Shown here piece by piece: positions 1-5,354 of a stretch of DNA of 5,354 nucleotides. The notes beneath the pieces are model-generated. The model had not been told where the DNA came from. It made no database searches and saw nothing but the letters and a program-made list of their open reading frames with translations. Origin of the DNA: Cytophagales bacterium (GTDB lineage: Bacteria > Bacteroidota > Bacteroidia > Cytophagales > Cyclobacteriaceae); the NCBI GenBank assembly GCA_003537495.1, contig DPSB01000277.1, positions 1 through 5,354 of the forward strand. Reading direction: 5' to 3'. The stretch's first letter is position 1. Each line of letters opens with the position of its first letter. The position numbers were made by a program, and so were the translations under genes.

Positions 1-1
1 A

Positions 2-1246
2 AACAATGAATTAAACTACGAACAATTCTATGCAACCATTCACAATGACGAGTCTGCTACCATTTTGCAATCAAAATTTGAATACCCGTCAGCATCAAAT
101 GAATTTCAAAAAACATTTCCATTACATCAGGTAGTAAATAAGAACCAGGAAAATAAATGGAATGTAGTACTTATAAGTGTTGAAAGTCTTAGCGCTGAAT
201 TTCTTGGAATGTTTGGCAACAAAAAAGGAATTACACCTCATTTAGACTCGCTGGCTGCACACAGCCTGGTTTTTACAAACCTGTATGCAACCGGAACCCG
301 AACGGTGCGCGGCCTGGAGGCCTTAACCTTATCAATCCCACCAACACCAGGCCAGTCGATAGTGCGTAGACCAAACAATGAAAATTTGTTTTCACTGGGC
401 AGTGTCTTTAAAGACAAAGGTTATCAGTGTAAATATATCTATGGCGGTTATGGATATTTCGATAATATGAACTACTTCTTTGAACAAAATAACTACCAGG
501 TAGTTGATCGCTCAGCTATAGCTGATAACGAGATTGATTATGAAAATATATGGGGAGTTGCAGATGAGAATTTGTTTGAGTTGAGCCTGAAAGAAATTGA
601 TAAATCCGTAAACGAAAATCAACTCATATTTGCTCACATCATGACAACCTCAAACCATAGGCCCTATACATATCCCGAAGGGAGAATTGATATTCCATCT
701 CACACCAGTCGTGAGGGCGCGGTTAAATATACAGACTATGCTATTGGCAAGTTTTTACGAGAAGCCAGTTCTAAACCTTGGTACAATAACACGCTGTTTA
801 TTATTGTTGCCGATCATTGCGCGTCCAGCGCTGGCAAGGTTGATTTACCTCTAAATAAGTACAAAATACCCATGTTGATTTTGGGGCCGGGTTTCAAGCC
901 ACAGGTTAACAATACGCTAATGAGTCAAATTGATGTTGCCCCCACCATACTGGGCCTGTTAAATTTTTCGTACCTAAGCAAGTTCTATGGTTATGATATT
1001 TTTAGGATCAATCCCGATGAAGCTCGTGCCTTCATCAGCACCTACCAGACATTGGGCTATTTAAGAGGGGATAGCATGATTGTTCTCAAGCCGCAACAAA
1101 AGTTAGAGTTATATTTACAAGACCAGAAAGGTGATTTTACTCAGAGCCCAACAGACTCCTTAAATACGCTTAGAGTGACCAAAGAAGCGATAAGTTGGTA
1201 TCAAAATTCAAGTTTAGCATTTAAAACAGGCTTGCTGAAAAAGTAG
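2..1246 (+). CDS. LTA synthase family (sulfatase-fold) phosphoglycerol/phosphoethanolamine transferase-like enzyme, 5' partial
   Basis: This is the extracytoplasmic catalytic part of an LTA-synthase-like enzyme of the alkaline phosphatase/sulfatase superfamily. These are membrane proteins that move a phospho-headgroup such as phosphoglycerol or phosphoethanolamine onto envelope glycolipids or glycans. The frame is open to the left edge, so the true start and the N-terminal membrane helices lie outside; the TTG at 65 is not a credible start. Visible motifs are NVVLISVES with the likely metal-binding Glu (codon 182-184), TGTRTVRGLEA with the likely nucleophile Thr (302-304), TTSNHRPYTYP in mid-domain, and VADHC with the metal-binding Asp-His pair (812-817). 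The pattern matches LtaS Glu/Thr/Asp-His, so the enzyme looks catalytically intact. The substrate cannot be read from the sequence. The gene ends in TAG 44 bp before the response regulator, on the same strand; a functional link between them is not shown. Confidence 0.9.
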   Translation, partial: NNELNYEQFYATIHNDESATILQSKFEYPSASNEFQKTFPLHQVVNKNQENKWNVVLISVESLSAEFLGMFGNKKGITPHLDSLAAHSLVFTNLYATGTRTVRGLEALTLSIPPTPGQSIVRRPNNENLFSLGSVFKDKGYQCKYIYGGYGYFDNMNYFFEQNNYQVVDRSAIADNEIDYENIWGVADENLFELSLKEIDKSVNENQLIFAHIMTTSNHRPYTYPEGRIDIPSHTSREGAVKYTDYAIGKFLREASSKPWYNNTLFIIVADHCASSAGKVDLPLNKYKIPMLILGPGFKPQVNNTLMSQIDVAPTILGLLNFSYLSKFYGYDIFRINPDEARAFISTYQTLGYLRGDSMIVLKPQQKLELYLQDQKGDFTQSPTDSLNTLRVTKEAISWYQNSSLAFKTGLLKK

Positions 1247-1290
1247 GGCATTAAAAAGATGTTTGAATACATCCTATCAAAAGATAATTT

Positions 1291-1965
1291 ATGAAAGTAC
1301 TAATTGTTGAAGATGAACGCGAGCTTGCAAAAAGCATAGTTCAATATCTGCGTCAGGAAAGCTATGTATGCGAAGTGGCTTATTCGACCCAACAAGCAAC
1401 TGAAAAAATTGAGCTTCACGATTATGACTGCATTCTGCTTGATATTAACCTGCCCGATGGAAACGGTTTAACGGTTTTGGAGAGCCTGAAAATAGACGGA
1501 AAGGCAGATGGTGTAATCATTATCTCTGCCCGAAATTCGCTTGATGATAAGATTAAAGGCTTAAACCTGGGTGCCGATGATTATCTGGTAAAACCATTTC
1601 ACTTATCAGAACTTGGGGCCCGCATTTCTGCTGTAATCAGGCGCAAGCGATTTGGTGGTAACAATCATCTCACATTTCATGAGTTAACCATCGACTTTCT
1701 GGGTAAAGTTGTATCGGTAAATGAAACGCTGGTTGATCTTACCCGAAAAGAGTATGACCTGCTATTATTTCTGGCTTCGAACAAAAACCGGGTGGTTTCC
1801 AAAAATGCAATTGCCGAACACCTTTCGGGTGATATGGCCGAGGTCTTTGACAATTTTGATTTCATTTATGCGCACATGAAAAACCTAAAGAAAAAATTAG
1901 CCGAAGCCGGATGCGCGGACTATATCAAAACCATTTACGGATTAGGTTATAAATTTGAAGCATGA
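1291..1965 (+). CDS. OmpR/PhoB-family response regulator
   Basis: A 224-residue DNA-binding response regulator of normal full length. The receiver domain (about residues 1-115) carries the acidic pair E7-D8, phospho-acceptor D51 in LLDINLPDG, the switch Ser S79 in IIISAR, and K101 in the LVKPF motif. The winged-helix effector domain (about 127-224) shows the family pattern LTRKEYDLLLFLA, a recognition-helix region FDFIYAHMKNLKKKL, and the closing hairpin IKTIYGLGYKFEA. All key residues are present, so it should be phosphorylated by a cognate kinase and bind tandem direct repeats as a head-to-tail dimer. Its stop TGA overlaps the kinase ATG (ATGA), which indicates translational coupling and a partner relationship. 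A candidate target is the 11-bp repeat array at 3230-3273. The start ATG is preceded by an A/T-rich leader without a Shine-Dalgarno sequence. The exact regulon name is not recognisable. Confidence 0.96.
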   Translation: MKVLIVEDERELAKSIVQYLRQESYVCEVAYSTQQATEKIELHDYDCILLDINLPDGNGLTVLESLKIDGKADGVIIISARNSLDDKIKGLNLGADDYLVKPFHLSELGARISAVIRRKRFGGNNHLTFHELTIDFLGKVVSVNETLVDLTRKEYDLLLFLASNKNRVVSKNAIAEHLSGDMAEVFDNFDFIYAHMKNLKKKLAEAGCADYIKTIYGLGYKFEA

Positions 1966-2315
1966 AACTTCTTAAAAGGACAGTAAAAAATTATATCCTT
2001 TACTCCACGCTTCTTTTGGTTGTTAGCACACCGCTCTTTTACATCGCCTTACGCCAACTCTTTGTTCACGAGATGGAAGAAGAACTTTTCCATCACAAGG
2101 CTAACTTCAATCATATTGTAAAAAAGTTGGAAACTGAAAAGGAGATTCAGTTCTTTCAATTAATAAACGAAGAGTTTAAATTATCAGAAGCCAAAACATG
2201 GCCGGTTTCCGATTCAGTTTACACGTACACCCAATATGATAGTTTGGAAGGTACAAGCATTCCCTTCAGGGCACTTCGCACCGGCATTCAAATACAAAAT
2301 AAAAACTACGAGTGA
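1962..2315 (+). CDS. Histidine kinase N-terminal fragment (TM1 plus periplasmic sensor)
   Basis: This is what would be made if the TGA at 2313-2315 stops translation: 117 residues with a basic start (MKLLKRTVKN), one membrane helix (about residues 12-31), and a periplasmic stretch ending at NKNYE. It has no catalytic part. The ATG overlaps the stop of the response regulator, so the start is well fixed. The fragment ends just before the short segment that normally leads into TM2. Alone it would be a single-pass membrane-anchored sensor domain of no obvious activity. It is more likely part of the interrupted full-length kinase than an independent gene. Confidence 0.6.
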   Translation: MKLLKRTVKNYILYSTLLLVVSTPLFYIALRQLFVHEMEEELFHHKANFNHIVKKLETEKEIQFFQLINEEFKLSEAKTWPVSDSVYTYTQYDSLEGTSIPFRALRTGIQIQNKNYE

Positions 2316-2333
2316 ATCATTCGCGAGTCAATT

Positions 2334-3251
2334 GTGGGTAACACACGGTTGGTTACTGCCATTGTAACCATTCAGGTTGTTTTACTCATTCTCATGCTTA
2401 CTGGTTTTGTTCTGATTAATCGAAAGCTTTCGCACGAAGTTTGGGATCCATTCTATAAAATTCTGGATAAGCTTAAACAATATAAAATCGATGAAGATAC
2501 TTTTATTAGTCTTCCGCATTCTTCCACTTCCGAATTTCGCGATCTCAGTAAAGCAATTGTTTTGCTGGTGAATAAGAGCAGAGATGCCTATCTAAATCAA
2601 AAAGAATTTACCGAAAACGCATCGCATGAATTACAAACACCAATAGCTATTTTCAGATCGAAACTGGAACTGCTGATTCAAACCACACCGCTTACTAAAG
2701 ACCAGGCCGAACTGATCAGTAACTTATTGGATACAACCGATCGGATTGCAAGGTTGAATAAAAATCTGCTCTTACTATCCAAAATAGAAAACCGTCAATT
2801 CATTTCTTCAGAGCAATTTTCTACACGTGCCGTAATCAACAGAATACTGGAGGACTATCAACAACTGGCATTAACCCGCGAAATAAGCATTACTGTTGAT
2901 GTTGCTAAAGATTTAATCATTAAAGCAAACCCTATTCTTTTCGAAATTTTGATCAGCAACCTGGTTTCCAATGCGCTGCGACATGCCCCAATTAAAACAG
3001 ATGTACTCATTAAAATTGAAAAAGAAACTTTAAGTGTCCTTAATTATGGTTCGCCACTAAAGTGGCCTGAAAAAATCTTCAATCGGTTTAATCAGGAATC
3101 GAGAAGCTCGCAGGGAAGCGGACTTGGATTAGCCATATTGAAAAAAATCTGCGAAGTAGAGAAATTTTCTATACACTATACCTACACAAATTCAAGGCAT
3201 CAATTTCAGGTTACGTTTTCTGATAACTCTTCAGAATCCATTCAGAATTAA
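2334..3251 (+). CDS. Histidine kinase C-terminal fragment (TM2, linker, HisKA, HATPase)
   Basis: This is the in-phase continuation of the kinase after the TGA. If ribosomes restart at the GTG 18 bp past the stop, the product is 305 residues: TM2 (about residues 6-29), a HAMP-like linker (30-90), the H-box EFTENASHELQTP with H98, the N-box with N213, and the G-box GSGLGLAI (261-268). All catalytic elements are kept, so such a product could be a membrane-anchored kinase lacking its sensor. The GTG has no visible ribosome binding site and six sense codons separate it from the TGA, so restart is possible but unproven. The last codons (SSESIQN) lie inside the 11-bp repeat array, so the 3' end doubles as regulatory DNA. 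Confidence 0.65.
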   Translation: MGNTRLVTAIVTIQVVLLILMLTGFVLINRKLSHEVWDPFYKILDKLKQYKIDEDTFISLPHSSTSEFRDLSKAIVLLVNKSRDAYLNQKEFTENASHELQTPIAIFRSKLELLIQTTPLTKDQAELISNLLDTTDRIARLNKNLLLLSKIENRQFISSEQFSTRAVINRILEDYQQLALTREISITVDVAKDLIIKANPILFEILISNLVSNALRHAPIKTDVLIKIEKETLSVLNYGSPLKWPEKIFNRFNQESRSSQGSGLGLAILKKICEVEKFSIHYTYTNSRHQFQVTFSDNSSESIQN

Positions 3252-3273
3252 TTCAAAATCAATTCAGAATCGT
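3230..3273 (+). promoter_or_regulatory. Four tandem 11-bp direct repeats, candidate OmpR/PhoB-type response regulator operator
   Basis: Four head-to-tail units start at exactly 11-bp steps: TTCAGAATCCA (3230), TTCAGAATTAA (3241), TTCAAAATCAA (3252) and TTCAGAATCGT (3263). The core TTCARAAT is invariant apart from one G/A change. Eleven is not a multiple of three and the array runs past the kinase stop codon, so coding constraint does not explain it. OmpR/PhoB regulators are known to bind tandem direct repeats of 10-11 bp, one helical turn, as in the Pho box. The array ends 47 bp before the ATG of the OB-fold gene. The regulator encoded at 1291-1965 is the natural candidate to bind here; that pairing is inference. 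Confidence 0.65.
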
Positions 3274-3283
3274 TTTCATTCTT

Positions 3284-3318
3284 TGAACCATCAAATCCAC
3301 ACGGCTTTGATTGGTTCA
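3284..3318 (+). repeat. Imperfect inverted repeat (12-bp arms, one-base bulge) directly before the OB-fold gene start
   Basis: The left arm TGAACCATCAAA (3284-3295) pairs with the right arm TTTGAT-T-GGTTCA (3306-3318): 12 base pairs with a single unpaired T at 3312 and a 10-base loop (3296-3305). The right arm ends one base before the ATG at 3320. No T-run follows, so it is not a standard intrinsic terminator. In RNA it would place the start codon at the foot of a stem; in DNA it could be a dimeric protein site. Which applies depends on where transcription begins, which cannot be fixed from the sequence. Confidence 0.55.
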
Positions 3319-3319
3319 C

Positions 3320-3727
3320 ATGAAAGCTAAAACTATAGTTGCCGCTGTTATTCTATTGGTTATCGGTTTTGCAGTTTACTTAACGTATAACAAGCCACAT
3401 CGCAATCCGGAGAATGAGCGCGGTATAGCGATTACGGCAACTGAACTGCTCAGGCAATTCCAGCACAACGAAGATTCTGCCAACCTGCTTTACCTCGACA
3501 AAACAGTTGTGGTATCCGGCAAAATCGTAAACATTACTCTCAATCAGGAAAATTTTCCGGTTGTAATGCTTGAAGCTGAAGGTGATGAATTTGGTATTCA
3601 ATGCACCATGCAAGATTCAAAAATCAACCTTCAGAAAAATGAATTTGTAACCCTGAAAGGAATTTGCAAAGGATTTCTATCAGATGTGATTATAACAAAT
3701 GCAAGTATTGCTCAAATCAAAAAATGA
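3320..3727 (+). CDS. Membrane-anchored OB-fold protein, tRNA_anti-like family
   Basis: A 135-residue protein with an N-terminal membrane anchor or uncleaved signal (about residues 5-22, IVAAVILLVIGFAVYLTY), a short polar linker, and one small beta domain (about 59-133). The domain has the OB-fold, tRNA_anti-like pattern seen in many Bacteroidota envelope proteins: a YLDKTVVVSGKIVNI strand pair, a central EFGIQCTM strand, and VTLKGICKGFLSDVIITNASI at the end. Despite the family name, nothing shows RNA binding; an extracytoplasmic location is likelier. Two Cys (C95, C116) could form a disulfide. The start is the ATG at 3320; an in-frame TTG at 3311 lies inside the right arm of the inverted repeat and is less likely. 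The gene overlaps the next by ATGA, so it opens the heme-lipoprotein/YceI run and probably shares its expression. The biochemical role is unknown. Confidence 0.85.
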   Translation: MKAKTIVAAVILLVIGFAVYLTYNKPHRNPENERGIAITATELLRQFQHNEDSANLLYLDKTVVVSGKIVNITLNQENFPVVMLEAEGDEFGIQCTMQDSKINLQKNEFVTLKGICKGFLSDVIITNASIAQIKK

Positions 3728-4455
3728 TTCCCGATAGTATGAAAGCGAAATCCAAACTAGTCTATGGTTTTAGAATTAGCATTGGTTTATTGATCTTGAT
3801 TCTGGTTTTACTGAATGGTTGTGTTCATGATCCGTTTATTGACCCTACTACGTTAAACGAGGGCGAGCCAAACACCCCGGGGTGTGTAACAGATGGAAAC
3901 GTGTGTTTTGAAAGTAGCGTACTACCCATGTTCATTTCGTCTTGCGCCCGAAGTAAGTGTCATGATGCTGCATCACATAAAGAAGGTTACACGCTAAATA
4001 ATTACAACAATATTGTGAGAAAAGGAATTTCCCCAGGCAATGCCAGTAAAAGCAAATTATACAAAGTACTTTTTGAATCGGGTGAAGACAGAATGCCACC
4101 CGATGCACCGCTTACACAAGCTCAAAAAGATTCCATTGCTGCGTGGATTAACCAAGGTGCAAAAAACACAGTGAACTGTAATTGCGCATGCAATCCAGAT
4201 CAATTTACGTTTGCGTTAATTGTTAAGCCCATCCTAAACAATCAATGTGTGGGGTGTCATAAACCAGGTTCGTTAGGTGGTAATATAAGCCTGATCGATT
4301 ATGCTTCCATTAAAGCGCAGGTTACTAATGGAAAATTAGTAGGAAGCATTACGCATACTACTGGCTTTTCGCCTATGCCGCAAGGCACTAAACTTTCAGA
4401 GTGCGAGATTAATCAAATCAAATCCTGGATAAATGCCGGGGCGCCTAACAATTAA
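3724..4455 (+). CDS. Lipoprotein with two cytochrome c-like heme domains
   Basis: A 243-residue exported lipoprotein. Its signal segment ends in the lipobox LNGC (Cys33), so it is probably lipid-anchored in the envelope. Domain 1 (about residues 61-147) has a CX4CH motif, CARSKCH (74-80), and a candidate distal Met in RMPP (M124). Domain 2 (about 156-243) has a standard CVGCH motif (175-179) and a candidate Met in SPMPQ (M218). Both domains end with the W-I-N-x-G-A signature of this small cytochrome c group. A Cys-rich link, NCNCACN (151-157), lies between them. The start is taken at 3724 because its ATGA overlaps the previous stop; the ATG at 3739 (MKAKSK) would give an equally good signal peptide. 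The likely role is electron transfer in the periplasm or at the cell surface; the partner is unknown. Confidence 0.87.
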   Translation: MIPDSMKAKSKLVYGFRISIGLLILILVLLNGCVHDPFIDPTTLNEGEPNTPGCVTDGNVCFESSVLPMFISSCARSKCHDAASHKEGYTLNNYNNIVRKGISPGNASKSKLYKVLFESGEDRMPPDAPLTQAQKDSIAAWINQGAKNTVNCNCACNPDQFTFALIVKPILNNQCVGCHKPGSLGGNISLIDYASIKAQVTNGKLVGSITHTTGFSPMPQGTKLSECEINQIKSWINAGAPNN

Positions 4456-4465
4456 TTTCTTTGGT

Positions 4466-4828
4466 ATGAGAAACAAGATCGCACTGTTTGCCTTACTTCT
4501 GCTAACGGGTTGTTATTACGATAACGAAGCCACCCTTTATCCGGAATCAGTAAACTGTACGCCTTTAACTACAAGTACTTTTAGTGGCCATGTGTTGCCT
4601 TTGCTTAACAACCGGTGCAACAATTGCCATGGTGGCAATAATCCATCTGCCGGAATTGAACTTAACACTCATACGGCTGTAATGAAATATGTAAATGATG
4701 GCAGCCTGATGGGCAGCATTAAGTTTAGTTCTGGTTATTCAGCCATGCCCAAAAATTCTGGCAAAATGTCGGCTTGCGATATTCAAAAAATTCAAGCCTG
4801 GATTGATGCAGGCGCTTTAAACAATTAA
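4466..4828 (+). CDS. Small lipoprotein with one cytochrome c-like heme domain
   Basis: A 120-residue lipoprotein with a compact signal peptide (MRNKIALFALLLLTGC) whose lipobox LTGC places the lipidated Cys at 16. The mature part carries one heme c motif, CNNCH (51-55), a candidate distal Met in YSAMPK (M94), and the closing AWIDAGALNN. Over its whole domain it aligns with domain 2 of the preceding protein, with about 32 identities in roughly 77 positions by hand and both ending in NN. It is therefore a tandem paralogue. Cys31 and Cys104 (SACDI) match Cys positions flanking domain 2 upstream and may form a disulfide. The start is the ATG at 4466, 10 bp after the previous stop; an earlier in-frame ATG at 4433 lies inside the upstream gene and would spoil the signal peptide. 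It probably hands electrons to or from its larger neighbour. Confidence 0.87.
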   Translation: MRNKIALFALLLLTGCYYDNEATLYPESVNCTPLTTSTFSGHVLPLLNNRCNNCHGGNNPSAGIELNTHTAVMKYVNDGSLMGSIKFSSGYSAMPKNSGKMSACDIQKIQAWIDAGALNN

Positions 4829-4840
4829 CAGAAATTAAGT

Positions 4841-5354
4841 ATGAAACAGCTTTTAGTCAGTGTATTACTCTGCACCCTTAGCGCGGGTTCTTTTGCCCAG
4901 CCGGTGTTCATCACCAGAAACGGAAAGATCTCTTTCCTTTCGAAAACACCAATAGAAAACATAGAAGCAACCAACAATGAAGTAACCAGTCTGCTTAATA
5001 TTGAAAAAGGCGAATTGGTTTTTGCTGTACTGGTAAAAAGTTTTCGTTTCGATAAAGCACTTATGGAAGAACACTTTAATGAAAACTACCTGGAGTCAAC
5101 AAAATACCCCAAAGCAACCTTTAACGGAAAAATATTAAACCTAAGCAAGGTAAACTTTAACGTTAGCGGAACCTACGAAATAGAAGTTGGCGGTGATCTC
5201 ACTATACATGGCGTAAAGCAATATCAGACAGCAACGGGTACAATCATTGTGTCGCCTGGTAAACTTGAAGCCAGTTCAAGGTTTGTTATCAAACTCTCCG
5301 ACTACAAAATTGAAATACCGGCACTTGTGGCCGCAAAAATTTCCAACACTGTTG
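4841..5354 (+). CDS. YceI-family periplasmic lipocalin-like protein, 3' partial
   Basis: The frame opens with ATG 12 bp after the previous stop and runs off the window, giving 171 visible residues. A cleavable signal peptide (about residues 1-19, ending SFA before Q20) precedes a YceI beta-barrel domain. Family marks are the early NGKISFLSKTPIENIEATN segment, the central FNENYLESTKYPKATFNGK segment, the GDLTIHGVKQ strand, and the SSRFVIKLSDYKIEIP region near the end. YceI proteins are lipocalin-like barrels; characterised members bind polyisoprenoid-type lipids or quinone-like chains in the periplasm. The domain usually ends shortly after the ISNTV seen here, so only a few residues are probably missing. 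Its place behind two heme lipoproteins suggests a lipid or quinone carrier acting with them, which is inference. It is likely co-transcribed with the upstream genes. Confidence 0.93.
   Translation, partial: MKQLLVSVLLCTLSAGSFAQPVFITRNGKISFLSKTPIENIEATNNEVTSLLNIEKGELVFAVLVKSFRFDKALMEEHFNENYLESTKYPKATFNGKILNLSKVNFNVSGTYEIEVGGDLTIHGVKQYQTATGTIIVSPGKLEASSRFVIKLSDYKIEIPALVAAKISNTV

Larger units (their letters stand above)
1962..3251 (+). pseudogene. Sensor histidine kinase with an in-frame TGA (interrupted full-length frame)
   Basis: Read through the TGA at 2313-2315, this single frame encodes about 429 residues, the normal length of a two-TM-helix Bacteroidota sensor kinase. The order is: TM1 (about residues 12-31), a periplasmic sensor of roughly 95 residues, TM2 (about 130-153), a HAMP-like linker, HisKA with the phospho-acceptor His in SHELQTP (His codon 2625-2627), and a HATPase_c domain with N-box ISNLVSNALRHAP and G-box GSGLGLAI. 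Protein similarity to the family continues directly on both sides of the stop in the same phase, so a single base substitution (or a base-call error) is the simplest cause, not an indel. A recoded code is unlikely, because the response regulator and the OB-fold gene also end in TGA at natural C-termini. The G1 box reads NYGSPL, with Asn in place of the classical Asp; Asn is common in this kinase branch. Confidence 0.75.

Noticed and set aside
1258..1265. GATGTTTG as a -7 box for the response regulator gene
   Set aside because: It is one base off TAnnTTTG, but there is no -33 TTTG about 19 bases upstream, and the match is short enough to arise by chance in A/T-rich DNA.
1274..1285. TATC-AAAA-GATA mini-hairpin between the sulfatase-fold gene and the regulator
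   Set aside because: The four-base A/T-rich stem is too weak for a terminator or regulatory structure and lacks a following T-run.
1677..1865. Minus-strand reading frame of 62 codons
   Set aside because: It lies fully antisense within the response regulator's DNA-binding domain, and its translation has no recognisable features.
2313..2315. TGA as a recoded sense codon (selenocysteine or alternative code)
   Set aside because: TGA ends the response regulator and the OB-fold gene at natural C-termini. The site lies in a sensor-to-TM2 link with no reason for selenocysteine, and I see no convincing stem-loop just after it.
3278..3285. ATTCTTTG as a Bacteroidota -7 box (TAnnTTTG) downstream of the repeat array
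   Set aside because: Only the TTTG half matches, the leading TA is absent, and no TTTG -33 element sits at the right distance. An activator-dependent promoter could be weak like this, but the sequence alone does not support a call.
3380..3613. Minus-strand reading frame of 77 codons
   Set aside because: It is antisense to the OB-fold gene, which has strong family features; it is a chance frame.
3664..3723. N-terminal extension of the di-heme lipoprotein from a TTG inside the OB-fold gene
   Set aside because: It would bury the signal peptide behind some 20 extra residues. The ATG at 3724 gives a proper lipoprotein signal and an ATGA overlap.
4865..5074. Minus-strand reading frame of 69 codons
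   Set aside because: It is antisense to the clear YceI gene; its low-complexity aromatic-rich translation is typical of a shadow frame.

Overview
The window reads as a piece of a Bacteroidota chromosome, most like the Cytophagales-type lineages. The protein families and their wording fit: a histidine kinase with an ENASHELQTP H-box, a tRNA_anti-like OB-fold protein, heme lipoproteins and a YceI protein. Base composition is A+T-rich. None of the visible starts has a clear GGAGG-type ribosome binding site, which is usual in that phylum. All genes lie on the + strand and are tightly packed. There is no RNA gene, CRISPR array, insertion sequence or gene-free stretch over 300 bases.

Layout. (1) Positions 2-1246 hold the 3' part of an LTA-synthase-like membrane sulfatase-fold enzyme, cut by the window edge. 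(2) After a 44-bp gap comes a two-component system: an OmpR/PhoB-family response regulator (1291-1965), overlapped through ATGA by a sensor histidine kinase reading frame (1962-3251). The kinase frame is interrupted by an in-frame TGA at 2313-2315. (3) A short control region (about 3230-3319) spans the end of the kinase gene and the following gap. It holds four tandem 11-bp direct repeats and then a near-perfect 12-bp inverted repeat ending one base before the next start codon. (4) A compact gene run follows: a membrane-anchored OB-fold protein (3320-3727), a lipoprotein with two heme c motifs (3724-4455), a smaller lipoprotein with one heme motif (4466-4828), and a secreted YceI-family protein (4841 to the window end, open at 3').

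How the parts may work together. The 11-bp repeat array has the geometry expected for an OmpR/PhoB-type regulator, and it lies just before the OB-fold/heme/YceI run. The simplest reading is that the neighbouring response regulator controls this envelope gene set of small heme lipoproteins plus a periplasmic lipocalin-like carrier. That is an inference from sequence and position. The kinase nonsense codon raises the question of whether the sensor is dead, split into two polypeptides, or miscalled in the assembly. The second heme domain of the first lipoprotein and the single domain of the next are clear paralogues (about 40% identical by hand count), so part of the run arose by tandem duplication.
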